From assembly GCA_041496705.1 (NCBI GenBank), contig JBGQFD010000044.1:1-28673 (forward strand): DNA of 28,673 nt. Reading direction: 5' to 3'. Position numbers and translations under genes: made by a program. Shown in pieces: positions 6,441 through 15,740 of the stretch; position 1 is the first letter of the stretch; every line of letters begins with the position of its first letter. The stretch is from VBDM01 sp041496705 (GTDB lineage Bacteria; Pseudomonadota; Gammaproteobacteria; Burkholderiales; SG8-39). The notes under the pieces were generated by a model. The model ran no database searches. It had not been told where the DNA came from and worked only from the letters and a program-made list of their open reading frames with translations.

Positions 6441-9400
6441 TTAGGCCGCGGCGCGGCGATCCTTGAGGAAGCCCGCGATCTTCTCGAGCAGGTCGTCTTC
6501 CTGGTAGGGTTTGCCGAGGAAGTGGCTGACGCCGATTTCCCTAGCGTAGTTCTGGTGCTTGTCGGCGGTGCGCGAACTGATCATGATGATCGGGATCCCG
6601 GCGAGGCGCTTGTCCGCACGGACGTTCCGCGTGAGATCGAACCCGTCCATGCGCGGCATCTCGATGTCCACGAGCATCACGTCGGGAATGACTTCCTGCA
6701 GCTTCTCCATCGCTTCCACGCCGTCGCGCGCCGTCACCACAAGATAGCCCTGGCGCTCGAGCAGGCGGCCGGTGACCTTGCGCACGGTGAGCGAATCGTC
6801 GACTACCATGATGGTGGGCTGGACCGCGACCGCCGCCGGTTTGGGCGCCTCGCGCGTCGCACCCGGGACGCCGATCGCCTCCTTGAGGGCGAGCTGCACG
6901 GGGTTGAGAATCAGGACGATTTCCCCAGTCCCGAGCACCGTGGCACCGGTGATGCCGGCGATGCGCTGCAGTTGCGGCCCGATCGACTTCACCACGATTT
7001 CCTGGTTGCTGCCGACCATTTCGTCGACGTGCAGCGCGATGGCATTGCTGCCGCTGCGCAAGTAGAGCGTGGGCGAGAAGCGCTTTTGCTCGGCGGTCGC
7101 CTCGGACGTGCCGAGCAGGTGCTGCAGGTAATGGAACGGGTAGCGCCGGTCGTGCCATTCGGTCTGGCGCGTCGCATAGGCGTTGTCGAGTTGTTCCTGG
7201 CGCAGCTGCTGCACCTGCTCGACCATGACCGCCGGAATCGCGTAGCTCTTGCTTCCCGCGCGCACCAGCACCGCCTGAGTCACCGCCAGCGTGAGCGGGA
7301 GGAAGATCGCAAACCGCGTCCCCTGTCCTCGCGTGAAAGCGAGTTCGACGCGTCCGCCCAGGGCCGCGACTTCGCTGCGCACCACATCCATGCCGACGCC
7401 GCGCCCGGCAACATGGCTCACCTCGTCGGCCGTCGAGAAGCCCGATTGGAAAATGAAATCGGCGATTTCCGCCTCGGAAAGCGTGACGCGTTCGCTCATC
7501 AGTCCCTTCTCGATGGCCTTCTCGCGAATGCGCTCAATGTCCAAGCCCCCGCCGTCGTCGGAGAGTGCGAGCTGCACCTCGTTGCCCTCCTGGCGCAGCT
7601 CGAGGCGGATCTCACCGACTTCGGGTTTGCCCGCGGCGCGGCGCTTTTCCGGAGTCTCGATGCCGTGGGTCACCGCGTTTCTCAGCAGATGCTCGAACGG
7701 CCCGGTAATGCGCTCCAGCACCGAGCGGTCGAGTTCGACTTGGACGCCCTTGATGTCTAGGTTGGCGCGCTTGCCGACTTCCTTCGAGGTCTGGCGCACG
7801 ACGCGGTAGAGGCGCTCCGAGAGGCTGCCGAAGGGAACCATGCGCACGCGCATCAGGCCCTGCTGCAGGTCGCGGTTGAGCCGCGCCTGCGCGAGCAGCG
7901 CCTTCTCGGTCTCATCGACGGTGTTTATGAGGTTGGCGTGGACCGTGGACACGTCGCTCACGCTCTCGGCCATCAGCCGCGTCACCTCCTGGAACCGCGT
8001 GAAACGGTCGAATTCCAGCGGGTCGAATTCGCGCTGGGTCTCCCTGGCGAGCTCCAGGCGCGACTGCATCTGCGATTCCGCCTGGATCTCGATCTCGCGC
8101 AGCTGGGCGCGCAGGCGCGCGACGTTGTCGGTCAATTCCTGCATCGCCGCCTTGAGCGCGCGCATTTCGCCCTCAATCCGGCTGCGCGCGATCGCCACCT
8201 CGCCGGCCTCATTGACCAGTCGGTCGATGATGTCGGCGCGAACGCGCAACACCGCCCTGGGCTGAGCTTCGCGCTCCGCGGGCAGCGCTGCCGGGACGGG
8301 AGCGGGGGCGGTGGCCGGGGCCGTCGCGGCTCGCTCACGCCCCGCAGGAGCGGCAACCGGCTCGGCGGCAGGCGGTTCCCCGGCGACGCCCGGCTTCTGC
8401 AGCCGGTCGAACAACAGGCCCATGCGGTCCCAGGAAGCGTCTAGCTCCTCGAAGAAGGTCGCCGGCAGCGTCTTCATAGTGATCGCGTTTTCGACGCGCG
8501 TTTCCATGCGGTGGGTGAGCTCGCCGAGGGCCATGGCGCCGGCCATGCGCGCGCTGCCCTTTAGCGTGTGCAGCACGCGCTGCAGTGCCTGACCGAGCAG
8601 CCGGTTGTCGCCGTTTTCACGCCAGTCGCGCAGTGCCGCGCCCACGGCGGGTATCAGCTCGTGCGCCTCATCGAGAAAGATCTGCAGGAGCTCCGGATCG
8701 ATGTCATCGTCCAGGCGTCGCCGGCGACGCTCCTCCTGCTGAGTCTGGTCGGTCTCAAGTTCTTCGACCGGCACCTCGGACTCGTCGGTTTCCTCTTGTC
8801 CAGCTGCGTCGGGAATTGCGGCCGCCGCCCCCTCCTCCCCGCCCAGCTCGACGCGCAGCAGGCCCGCTTCCTGCTCGGGAACCTCGGCAGTCGGCGTCGG
8901 CTGCGCGACCTGTAACTGCGCGCCGATCTGTTCGAGCCGCGCAGCCAGCGCCGGCACCGGCCCGGGCACGCGAAACTCGAGCACACCCGTCACCATGGCT
9001 TCGACGGTGTCGATCGCCTCCCCGACGAGCGCCTGCTCCTCCTCGGAGAGCTCGCTCACGGCCAGTTTCTGCAGCGCCTTTTCCAGGGCATAGCCGAGGT
9101 CGGAGAGCGCCGCGATCCTCACCGTCCCCGAATTGCCGGCCAGCGTGTGCACCGCGCGCATCAGCGTGTCGGTGACTACTCCGTGCTGGCGCAGGGTTTC
9201 GTGCTCCTCGCGGATCGTCGCGATGTGCGAGCGCGCCTCTCCGCTGAAGATGGTGAAGAGGGTGGTCGATACCCGGTGCTCACCGAGCTGCACCGTTTCG
9301 CCCTCGGCCGAGGCCGCCGGTAGCATGGCAGGCGCGACCTCGATCCCGGCGGGCACGACCAGGTCCGCGCGGGGCGCCGTCGGTGTCGCTTGCGGCGGTT

Positions 9401-11804
9401 CCTCGCCTTTGCGGATCTTCTCGGCAATTTCCACCAAGCTGCGTTCATCGCTGGAGATCCCGCCCGACTTGAGGCGTTTCACGTTTTCCGAAAAATACTC
9501 GTGCGCCGTGTCGACGAGCTGCAGCAGTTCGGGCGTCGCCGCGCGCCCCTCCTGCAGCCACAGGTTCATGGTCTGCTCGATCGCCCAGGCCGCTTCGCCG
9601 AGCCGCGTCAGGCCCACCATGCGCCCGCTGCCCTTGAGAGTATGGAATCCGCGGCGCAGGGTGATGAGCGCTTCCTTGTTCGCATGCTGCTCTCGCAAAA
9701 TCGCCAGGTTCTCGCGGATGGTGGCAAGAACCTCATCGGACTCGTCCAGGTAGACACCCAGAAGCTCCGCGTCTACGGTCTCGGCGCTCGCATGAATGAG
9801 CTTGGTCGCCTCGGGCGAGGGCGCCGGTGCGCCCGTTCCCGGCGCAATTCTCTCGATCGCCTCGCGCAGGAAGGGTGTGAGCGGCATGGTCGCCGACTTG
9901 TCCAGGGCCTGCAGCGCCTGCCCGGTGGAAGTCTCGAGCCTCTCGTCGGCGACGAGTCCAGCTTCCTTCTGCAGGGTGGCCAGGTTCTTCTGCAGCTCCG
10001 CGCGAATCGAGTTGTCCCCCGGCTTCCTCTTCCATTCCTCGTAAAGGTTCGCTGTTTCGCGCTGCTGTTCGACGATCTGCGCCTCGACGGTGGCCACCGG
10101 GTGCGCGTGTTCGGGTTCCTCGTCCCGCGGCCTTACCGCCGCGATCGGCCGCATGATCGCGTCAAAATCGGCCTGCCCGTGCCCGAGCGCCTCGATGTAA
10201 AAGCCCAGGCCCGAGAGCGTCTGGGCGATGCCCTCGAAGTCCTGCGGGTTCGCGACGTAGTCGGCTTCCGAAAAACGGCGGATCTGTTGGGCGGCGGCGC
10301 TCAAGGTCTCGCGGGCACGCTGCTCGCCGAGCATTTCGAGGGCGCCGAGCAGCTGCCGCATCGGCTTCTCCAGCGGCCCAAGTTCGCCGCGCCTGGAGGA
10401 GTCGCGGAAAAACGCGTCGAGCGCCTGCTCGATGGTGCGCAGATTCGTCTGCATCTCCGCGACCACCTGGTTCATCAGCAGGCGCTCCTGCGCCTTGCGC
10501 GACATTTCGTCCAGAAGTGGGATCTCGGGCGTGCCGCGCAACAGATTGCCCTGCACGCAGTCCCTCAGTCGCGCGCAGACGACCTCCGACTGCTGCTTGA
10601 ATTCCTCGGACAGGCTGGCGAACCCGGCCAGCGCGCTCTCGACGAACAGTAGCGCGGTCGCGACCTCGAGGGCCACGGCGTCACTCATCTTCTGCGGCTC
10701 GGCCGCGAGCCAGTCGGCGACCCCGGCGATATCCTGCGCCAGCGCGTCCAGGCCACGGTTACCGAGCCTCGCGGTCCGGTCCTTCAGCGCCGCCACGCTA
10801 TCGCGGAAGGTCGGCAGCGACGCCGCGTTTCCTGAGGCGAACTTGTTCCACGCATCCTTGGCCTGGCCTAGCAGCTCGCGCGCCGATTTGAGCGCGGCGG
10901 CTTCGGTGGTGGCGCCTTCCGCTCCCTCCACCGGCGGCAGCGTTTGCGCCAGATGGTAGGTCTCCTGCACGTCGCGCACGTGGCCGCTCGTCGGCGTCGC
11001 GCGTGCCACGTAGTACAGCACCTCGCGCATCAGGCGCTCTGCGACGTTCGGAATACCCTCGGCCATGCGCTTCATCTGATGCTCGATGCGGTTGCACAAC
11101 TGCTTCGCGTCGAGTTCCGGCGGCACCGCCTGATGCGCGAGCGCCTCGAAGAAAGCAAGGGACACCCACCAGAACGCACGCTGCGACGTCAGGCCTTGCG
11201 TGGCTTCGACTGCCGCGACGGCCGAGCGCATCTCTTCGGCGCCCGCGGAATCGTTCTTCAGCCACTTGAGGAAGCCACGCTGGTAGCGACTGCGCTGCTC
11301 GCGCAGAAACTTCTCAAGCTCGGCGGGCTTGAGCACCACCGGGATCTTGTCGCGTCTTGGCGGGCGGAAAGACAGATCGGGAAAATACAGGTCAGTAGGA
11401 TCGCCCCGGCCGCCACGCGCCGCCACCACGTCCCTGTATAAGGAATAGAGCCGCAGCGGCTGATTGGGATTGCCAGCCATGAGCTGGTCGAGATAGGCGA
11501 GTATCCCGCCCAGTGCGCGCTCGGCGAGCGCGAAAGCGGCCGCGTTTCCGCGCGACCCTTCCTTTTCCAGCCCCGACAGCAGGGTTTCGACCTCCTCGGA
11601 CAGGCGCGTGACGCCGTCCAAGCCGACGATCGAGAGCGCGCCGCGCGCCTGGTGCAGGTGTGCCTGGCTGGATCTCAGCTGTGCCGCGTCGGCCGGGTTG
11701 GCGGCGAATGCGCGCAGCTCCTCCTGGGCTCGCTGTAGGGCGAGATCGATCTCGCCTTTCACCCAAGAGAGCGGTCCGACGTCGAATTCGGCGCGCGGGT
11801 TCAT
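6441..11804 (-). CDS. chpA: ChpA/PilL hybrid chemotaxis histidine kinase of the type IV pilus system
   Basis: A 1787-residue CheA-like kinase. An N-terminal helical region (about 1-550) carries a degenerate HPt-like site near His51. Three canonical HPt sites follow: His721 (FHTLKGSGR), His886 (VHTLAGNSG) and His1079 (LHTLKGSAR). A proline/alanine linker leads to the dimerisation helices, then the ATPase domain with N-box Asn1376 (LLRNAVTHG) and the G-rich DDGGGLD and GRGVGMDVV boxes. A CheW-like domain (about 1500-1640) and a C-terminal receiver with phospho-acceptor Asp1713 (LVDIEMP) complete it. The family couples PilJ signals to PilG/PilH and controls twitching motility and surface responses. 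It is shorter than Pseudomonas aeruginosa ChpA (about 2470 residues). It starts 86 bp after pilJ. Confidence 0.95.
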   Translation of the reverse strand: MNPRAEFDVGPLSWVKGEIDLALQRAQEELRAFAANPADAAQLRSSQAHLHQARGALSIVGLDGVTRLSEEVETLLSGLEKEGSRGNAAAFALAERALGGILAYLDQLMAGNPNQPLRLYSLYRDVVAARGGRGDPTDLYFPDLSFRPPRRDKIPVVLKPAELEKFLREQRSRYQRGFLKWLKNDSAGAEEMRSAVAAVEATQGLTSQRAFWWVSLAFFEALAHQAVPPELDAKQLCNRIEHQMKRMAEGIPNVAERLMREVLYYVARATPTSGHVRDVQETYHLAQTLPPVEGAEGATTEAAALKSARELLGQAKDAWNKFASGNAASLPTFRDSVAALKDRTARLGNRGLDALAQDIAGVADWLAAEPQKMSDAVALEVATALLFVESALAGFASLSEEFKQQSEVVCARLRDCVQGNLLRGTPEIPLLDEMSRKAQERLLMNQVVAEMQTNLRTIEQALDAFFRDSSRRGELGPLEKPMRQLLGALEMLGEQRARETLSAAAQQIRRFSEADYVANPQDFEGIAQTLSGLGFYIEALGHGQADFDAIMRPIAAVRPRDEEPEHAHPVATVEAQIVEQQRETANLYEEWKRKPGDNSIRAELQKNLATLQKEAGLVADERLETSTGQALQALDKSATMPLTPFLREAIERIAPGTGAPAPSPEATKLIHASAETVDAELLGVYLDESDEVLATIRENLAILREQHANKEALITLRRGFHTLKGSGRMVGLTRLGEAAWAIEQTMNLWLQEGRAATPELLQLVDTAHEYFSENVKRLKSGGISSDERSLVEIAEKIRKGEEPPQATPTAPRADLVVPAGIEVAPAMLPAASAEGETVQLGEHRVSTTLFTIFSGEARSHIATIREEHETLRQHGVVTDTLMRAVHTLAGNSGTVRIAALSDLGYALEKALQKLAVSELSEEEQALVGEAIDTVEAMVTGVLEFRVPGPVPALAARLEQIGAQLQVAQPTPTAEVPEQEAGLLRVELGGEEGAAAAIPDAAGQEETDESEVPVEELETDQTQQEERRRRRLDDDIDPELLQIFLDEAHELIPAVGAALRDWRENGDNRLLGQALQRVLHTLKGSARMAGAMALGELTHRMETRVENAITMKTLPATFFEELDASWDRMGLLFDRLQKPGVAGEPPAAEPVAAPAGRERAATAPATAPAPVPAALPAEREAQPRAVLRVRADIIDRLVNEAGEVAIARSRIEGEMRALKAAMQELTDNVARLRAQLREIEIQAESQMQSRLELARETQREFDPLEFDRFTRFQEVTRLMAESVSDVSTVHANLINTVDETEKALLAQARLNRDLQQGLMRVRMVPFGSLSERLYRVVRQTSKEVGKRANLDIKGVQVELDRSVLERITGPFEHLLRNAVTHGIETPEKRRAAGKPEVGEIRLELRQEGNEVQLALSDDGGGLDIERIREKAIEKGLMSERVTLSEAEIADFIFQSGFSTADEVSHVAGRGVGMDVVRSEVAALGGRVELAFTRGQGTRFAIFLPLTLAVTQAVLVRAGSKSYAIPAVMVEQVQQLRQEQLDNAYATRQTEWHDRRYPFHYLQHLLGTSEATAEQKRFSPTLYLRSGSNAIALHVDEMVGSNQEIVVKSIGPQLQRIAGITGATVLGTGEIVLILNPVQLALKEAIGVPGATREAPKPAAVAVQPTIMVVDDSLTVRKVTGRLLERQGYLVVTARDGVEAMEKLQEVIPDVMLVDIEMPRMDGFDLTRNVRADKRLAGIPIIMISSRTADKHQNYAREIGVSHFLGKPYQEDDLLEKIAGFLKDRRAAA

Positions 11805-11829
11805 CGAGTGGGTTCAGTCACCTCGGCCC

Positions 11830-11892
11830 AGGGAAGCTCTGAATAAGCTTCGCTGCCTCGCGACGCAACTCATATTCTTTCGGGCCTTCCCT
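11830..11892 (-). other. inverted repeats between pilJ and chpA
   Basis: The 86-bp pilJ-chpA gap holds a hairpin (GAAGCT at 11833-11838 with AGCTTC at 11846-11851, 7-nt loop). Wider arms AGGGAAG (11830-11836) and CTTCCCT (11886-11892) also pair. No T-run follows. It may be an mRNA processing or stability element between two genes of one transcript, or chance. Confidence 0.25.
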
Positions 11893-14095
11893 AGGCGATC
11901 TTGAAACCAGCAACCGAACCCTTCAGTTCCTTGGCAAGCTCGGCGAGCTGACCGATCGACACGGCAGTTCGCTTGGTGCCCTCGGTGGTCTGCTGCGTGA
12001 TGCCGAGAATGTCCTGCATGCTGGTGGCGACCGTGCTGGCGGCCTTTGCCTGTTCCTGCGTCGTCGAGGTGATGCCTTCGATCAGCTGCGAGAGGTGCTG
12101 CGACACCGTGCCGATCTCCGAGAGCGCCTGGCCGGCGGCATCTGACAGCCTCGCACCTTCGACCACGCCCTGGGTGCTCTTCTCCATAGCCGAGACGGCA
12201 TCCTGCGTGTCGGTCTGAATCGTCTTCACGATGGCGCCAATCTGCTTGGTCGCCTCGGCCGAACGCTCCGCGAGCCGCTGCACTTCTTCGGCAACCACGG
12301 TGAAGCCGCGCCCCGCCTCTCCGGCTGAGGCCGCTTGGATGGCGGCGTTCAGCGCCAAAACGTTGGTCTGCTCGGTGATGTCCGAAATCAACTCCACGAT
12401 CTCGCCGATCTCCTGCGAGGACTCTCCAAGACGCTTGATACGCTTTGAGGTCTCCTGAATTTGCTCGCGAATCTCGTTCATGCCCGAGATCGAGTTCTGC
12501 ACCGCCTGCGTGCCCTTCTGCGCGGCCGCGAGCGATTGGCGGGCCACCGTCGCCGACTGCGAGGCACTCGAGGACATGTCGCCCATGGCCTTCGCCATAC
12601 TCAGCACCGAGGCGCTGGTAGTGCGGATCTCCACCGACTGCCGCTCTGCGGCGGCGAGCAGTTGCGCAGAAGTCTTCTGCGCAGCCTCGGTGGCGGTGGT
12701 CACCTGCGCCGCGGTAGTGTTGATGCGGCCCACCAAGCCTCTCAGTTCGTCGATGGTGAAGTTGACCGAATCGGCGATCGCGCCGGTAATCTCCTCGGTC
12801 ACCGTCGCCTTGACCGTGAGATCGCCCTCGGCGAGGTTGCCCATCTCGTTCATGAGGCGCAGGATTGCGTCCTGGTTGCCGCGGTTGACGCGCTCGACCT
12901 CGGCGCGCTGGCGTTCGGCTTCCTCGGCGCGCCGCCCGGTGTCGCCGAGGTACACCAGGATCAGCAGCCCGATCACGCCGACGCCGAGCAGAATCAGCAC
13001 CGTCAGCGTGATGGCGTTGACCGTGCGACCGCCGAGCTCCTGCTCGTAGGCATCGCCCAGTTTCTGCGCGGCCGCGAGCAGCGGCTCGGAATCGTCCACG
13101 ACCCGCCGGCCGGCCTGCTTGGCATTCACCAAGGCCTGGAGGTTGCCGAGAATCGCGGCCACCGCCAGCTGGAATTCCTGGTTGGCTTTGTCGAGCTCGG
13201 CGAGCTTGGCCTGCTGTTCCGGGTCCTTGGTCGCGGAAATTCTCAGCACGTCGCTGCCCTTGGCCATGCCCTGCAGCAGGTCACGAAACGTCGTCGTGTC
13301 CTTGCCCATCAGGAACGCCACCTCGGGATCGATGACGTCGGCACCGAGCATCGAATTCGCGTTCTTTGCCAGCCGCTGCGTCAGCATCACCAGCTGTCCG
13401 GACAGCGAAATCTCGCGCGCCGGCGCCTGCGTCTGCAGCTTCAGCGCCTGGATCTGCTCGGCGAGGTCGAGAAGCTGGGGATTGTTGGCGTTGATCTGGC
13501 GCACAGCATTGCCCAGCCCGATCAGGTTCTTGCTCTGCTCCAGGACCAGCTGAACCGAGCGCGCGGTTTTCTCCCATTCCTTGGTGAGGGTCTCGAGCGA
13601 CGGCCGGACCGCATCCGATGTCGGAGGCAGGGATACGCCGCCCGAGTCGCCGCCCTGGGTGAGCAGCTTCAAAGCGGTGAGGAACTCATCGCGCGCCTGC
13701 TGCAGCTGTTTGAACGCCTCGGGGCTCCCGATCAGCCCGGTTTGCGCCGCTTTGGCAATGCGCTGGGTGAGCATGCGCATCTGCGCCGAGGTGGAGATGT
13801 AGACCGTGCCGTAAGTCGCGGCCCGATTGTCAATGAACACCACCACCGCGGCAGCGATGAAGAGCACGCCGAAAATCGAGCCGAGAATCGCGTACTGCTG
13901 CCCGACGCGCAGGGCGCCGAGCCCGAGCATACGCCGCTTGGGCCCCTCCATGACCGTGGTCGGTCCCGGGGCCCGGCCCGGCGCTGCGACATTGGGCACT
14001 GCCCAGGGCGCGGGTTTTGCGCCGGGCCTGGGTGCCGGTCGGGCCGGGGCGGCCTCCTTCTTGTTGCCGAGCTTGAACGAAAACTTGAATGCCAT
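11891..14095 (-). CDS. pilJ: type IV pilus methyl-accepting chemoreceptor PilJ
   Basis: A 734-residue chemoreceptor. A basic, proline-rich cytoplasmic N-terminus (about 1-75) precedes a first membrane helix (AILGSIFGVLFIAAAVVVF). A large periplasmic region follows with two PilJ-type repeats; each has a MLTQRIAK / MLTQRLAK helix. A second membrane helix (ITLTVLILLGVGVIGLLILV) comes near residue 360. Then come a HAMP-like region with the NLAEGDLTVKA motif and the signalling hairpin, with tip sequence around GEAGRGFTVVAEEVQRLAERS. PilJ senses surface contact or pilus state and feeds ChpA. A strong GGAGG lies 4 nt before the ATG. Confidence 0.96.
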   Translation of the reverse strand: MAFKFSFKLGNKKEAAPARPAPRPGAKPAPWAVPNVAAPGRAPGPTTVMEGPKRRMLGLGALRVGQQYAILGSIFGVLFIAAAVVVFIDNRAATYGTVYISTSAQMRMLTQRIAKAAQTGLIGSPEAFKQLQQARDEFLTALKLLTQGGDSGGVSLPPTSDAVRPSLETLTKEWEKTARSVQLVLEQSKNLIGLGNAVRQINANNPQLLDLAEQIQALKLQTQAPAREISLSGQLVMLTQRLAKNANSMLGADVIDPEVAFLMGKDTTTFRDLLQGMAKGSDVLRISATKDPEQQAKLAELDKANQEFQLAVAAILGNLQALVNAKQAGRRVVDDSEPLLAAAQKLGDAYEQELGGRTVNAITLTVLILLGVGVIGLLILVYLGDTGRRAEEAERQRAEVERVNRGNQDAILRLMNEMGNLAEGDLTVKATVTEEITGAIADSVNFTIDELRGLVGRINTTAAQVTTATEAAQKTSAQLLAAAERQSVEIRTTSASVLSMAKAMGDMSSSASQSATVARQSLAAAQKGTQAVQNSISGMNEIREQIQETSKRIKRLGESSQEIGEIVELISDITEQTNVLALNAAIQAASAGEAGRGFTVVAEEVQRLAERSAEATKQIGAIVKTIQTDTQDAVSAMEKSTQGVVEGARLSDAAGQALSEIGTVSQHLSQLIEGITSTTQEQAKAASTVATSMQDILGITQQTTEGTKRTAVSIGQLAELAKELKGSVAGFKIA

Positions 14096-14231
14096 AAAAC
14101 CTCCGGATCTATGCGTGAACTACCGACTGCACGCCGTACCACAATGCACGATGGCACGAAGCGCGGGCGTGTTGCGTGTCGCCGCCAGTACCGGCCGTCG
14201 TCACATTTCTTTTTTTCACCAGCCCATCACT

Positions 14232-14741
14232 CTATGCACCGACGTGCAGGAAAGCATCGCTGGAAGTGAGTTCACTCACGTTCAACTCGCGCCAGACGCG
14301 GCCCTCTTCGTCTCGGTAGGCCGCACCGACCCAAGGTCGGTCCGGCGGCTCGTCCACGGACTCGAGGGTCTGCACGTTCTTCAGCCCCAGCATGCGACTG
14401 ATCATCAATCCGCTGAACGAGTGAAACCGGTCCGCGATCAGCAGCAGTCGGCAATCGGGCGTGCGTACGGTCGGCTCGCCGCTCATGAAAGCGCCGAAAT
14501 CCACCACGCTCGCCAGTACTCCGCGGATGTTGGCTAGACCCAGGTACCAGGGCTTGGTCAGCGGCACGCTGGATATTTCCGGCAGCGGCAGCATCTCCCC
14601 GGCGTCATCGAGCTTGAGCAGCCAGTGGTGCGCTCCGGTCTGCACCCCCAGACGCGACGTGGGCTCAGTCTCCGCCTGGGCCTCGCGCAATCTTTGGGCG
14701 AGGCTCTGCTGAAACTCTCGTAGGCTGATCTGTCGGGCCAT
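14232..14741 (-). CDS. pilI: PilI, CheW-like coupling protein
   Basis: A 169-residue protein with a single CheW-like domain, which links PilJ to ChpA. Recognisable parts are an N-terminal helix (LREFQQSLAQRL), a first strand region with LGVQTGAHHWLLKLDDAGEM in order, the PWYLGLANIRGVLASVVDFGAF core (CheW NxRGxxxxVxD-type motif), and a C-terminal WRELNVSELTSSDAFL segment. It starts 12 bp after pilH, with AGGGA about 8 nt before the ATG. The 136 bp to pilJ contain no gene that I can support. Confidence 0.93.
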   Translation of the reverse strand: MARQISLREFQQSLAQRLREAQAETEPTSRLGVQTGAHHWLLKLDDAGEMLPLPEISSVPLTKPWYLGLANIRGVLASVVDFGAFMSGEPTVRTPDCRLLLIADRFHSFSGLMISRMLGLKNVQTLESVDEPPDRPWVGAAYRDEEGRVWRELNVSELTSSDAFLHVGA

Positions 14742-14753
14742 TCCGCCGGTCCC

Positions 14754-15119
14754 TTACTTAATCGCCGCGACCTTGGCGAGCAGATCCTTCGCCTCGATTG
14801 GCTTCACCAGATAGTCGGTGGCCCCTTGGCGCATGCCCCAGATGCGGTCGGTTTCCTGGTTCTTGCTCGTGACGACGATGACCGGAATGTGCTTGGTGGC
14901 CTCGTCCCTAGTGATGGCGCGGGTAGCCTGGAATCCGTTGGTCCCTGGCATCACGACGTCCATCAGGATCAGATCGGGTTTTTCAGACTTGGACTTGGCT
15001 ATGGCTTCTTCACCGTTCTCCGCCGTGACGCATTGATACCCCTGCTTGGAAAGGATCTCCATGAAAAACTGGCGGTCAGTGGGTGAATCGTCGACGATCA
15101 GGATCTTCCTTATCGGCAT
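14754..15119 (-). CDS. pilH: PilH response regulator
   Basis: A 121-residue stand-alone receiver domain. ILIVDDSPTDR holds the acidic pair, LILMDVVMPGTNGFQ the phospho-acceptor Asp, VIVVTSK the conserved Thr/Ser and DYLVKP the conserved Lys. In the Pil-Chp system PilH competes with PilG for phosphate from ChpA and damps or redirects the signal. The ATG at 15119 has GAGGAG 7 nt upstream; an open frame extends further upstream but lacks domain sequence. Confidence 0.94.
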   Translation of the reverse strand: MPIRKILIVDDSPTDRQFFMEILSKQGYQCVTAENGEEAIAKSKSEKPDLILMDVVMPGTNGFQATRAITRDEATKHIPVIVVTSKNQETDRIWGMRQGATDYLVKPIEAKDLLAKVAAIK

Positions 15120-15130
15120 AGCATTACTCC

Positions 15131-15526
15131 TCAAGTACGAATGGGCGCGTGCACCCCAACGGTTTTCAGAAGACTGTCTTTGGTGAAGGGCTTCGTGAGA
15201 TATTCGTCGGAGCCAACCATGCGACCGCGCGCGCGGTCGAAGAGACCGTCCTTGGACGACAGCATGATGACCGGTGTAGCGGCAAAACGCGTGTTCTTCT
15301 TGATGAGCGCGCATGTCTGATAGCCGTCAAGGCGCGGCATCATGATGTCGACGAATATGAGGTCGGGCTGGTGATCGGTGATCTTGGCAAGCGCGTCGAA
15401 CCCGTCTTCAGCCAGAATCACCTTGCATCCGGCCTGGACCAGAAAAATCTCCGCGCTGCGGCGGATGGTGTTCGAATCGTCGATCACCATCACCTTGATG
15501 CCCGCAACACTGGTGGCTTCGCCCAC
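15131..15526 (-). CDS. pilG: PilG response regulator
   Basis: A 131-residue stand-alone receiver domain, closely similar to Pseudomonas PilG. VMVIDDSNTIRRSAE, the phospho-acceptor region LIFVDIMMPRLDGYQTCALI, VIMLSSKDGLFDRARGR and YLTKPF are all present. PilG promotes pilus extension and, in some species, activates adenylate cyclase. The start is GTG at 15526, with GAGGAG only 4 nt upstream. An ATG 4 bp earlier is in another frame. It is the first gene of the pilGHIJ-chpA operon; pilK and chpB homologues are not present here. Confidence 0.95.
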   Translation of the reverse strand: MGEATSVAGIKVMVIDDSNTIRRSAEIFLVQAGCKVILAEDGFDALAKITDHQPDLIFVDIMMPRLDGYQTCALIKKNTRFAATPVIMLSSKDGLFDRARGRMVGSDEYLTKPFTKDSLLKTVGVHAPIRT

Positions 15527-15612
15527 GCATCTCCTCTATTTGTTGTTTAGTGTTCCGACAACGTGCTGCAAACAACATCGGCATAGATGCGCCGAGCCTT
15601 AACGCTTCTGAC

Positions 15613-15641
15613 ACTATACAACCATACTCATGTAAAACAAA
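15613..15641 (-). promoter_or_regulatory. candidate sigma-70 promoter of the pil-chp operon
   Basis: On the minus strand TATAGT (15618-15613) is a good -10, and TTTGTT (15641-15636) sits 17 bp upstream as a weak -35. The surroundings are AT-rich compared with the flanking genes. It would give pilG a leader of about 80 nt. Confidence 0.45.
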
Positions 15642-15655
15642 GCCTTGTAAGGCTT
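15640..15655 (-). repeat. 16-bp palindrome abutting the pilG -35 region
   Basis: AAGCCTT and AAGGCTT flank a 2-bp centre. Read on the minus strand it is followed by TGTTTT, so it could be a small terminator for rubredoxin or an operator that overlaps the pilG -35. Confidence 0.35.
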
Positions 15656-15709
15656 ATTTGAGGTCTATTGTAAGAGTGCTCGGCTTCCACCCGGCCGTTC
15701 TGAGGCAAT

Positions 15710-15740
15710 ACCGGCGCAGTCACGCAGGAACCGCGCCGGT
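15710..15740 (-). terminator. stem-loop after rubredoxin
   Basis: Perfect 8-bp arms ACCGGCGC (15710-15717) and GCGCCGGT (15733-15740) are separated by 15 nt and begin at the rubredoxin stop codon. There is no T-run, so it would be a weak intrinsic or a Rho-assisted terminator. Confidence 0.4.

Noticed and set aside
9390..10652. A 420-codon plus-strand frame inside chpA
   Set aside because: Antisense shadow of HPt coding sequence with no domain of its own.
14096..14231. Possible small gene or terminator between pilI and pilJ
   Set aside because: No short frame with a ribosome-binding site and coding look is seen; the T-run at about 14208-14218 is on the plus strand, against the direction of the genes, and has no clean stem before it.
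12461..14269. A 602-codon open frame antisense to pilJ
   Set aside because: It is a high-GC mirror of pilJ, rich in Arg, His and Gly with no family motif; pilJ has clear domains and a strong ribosome-binding site.
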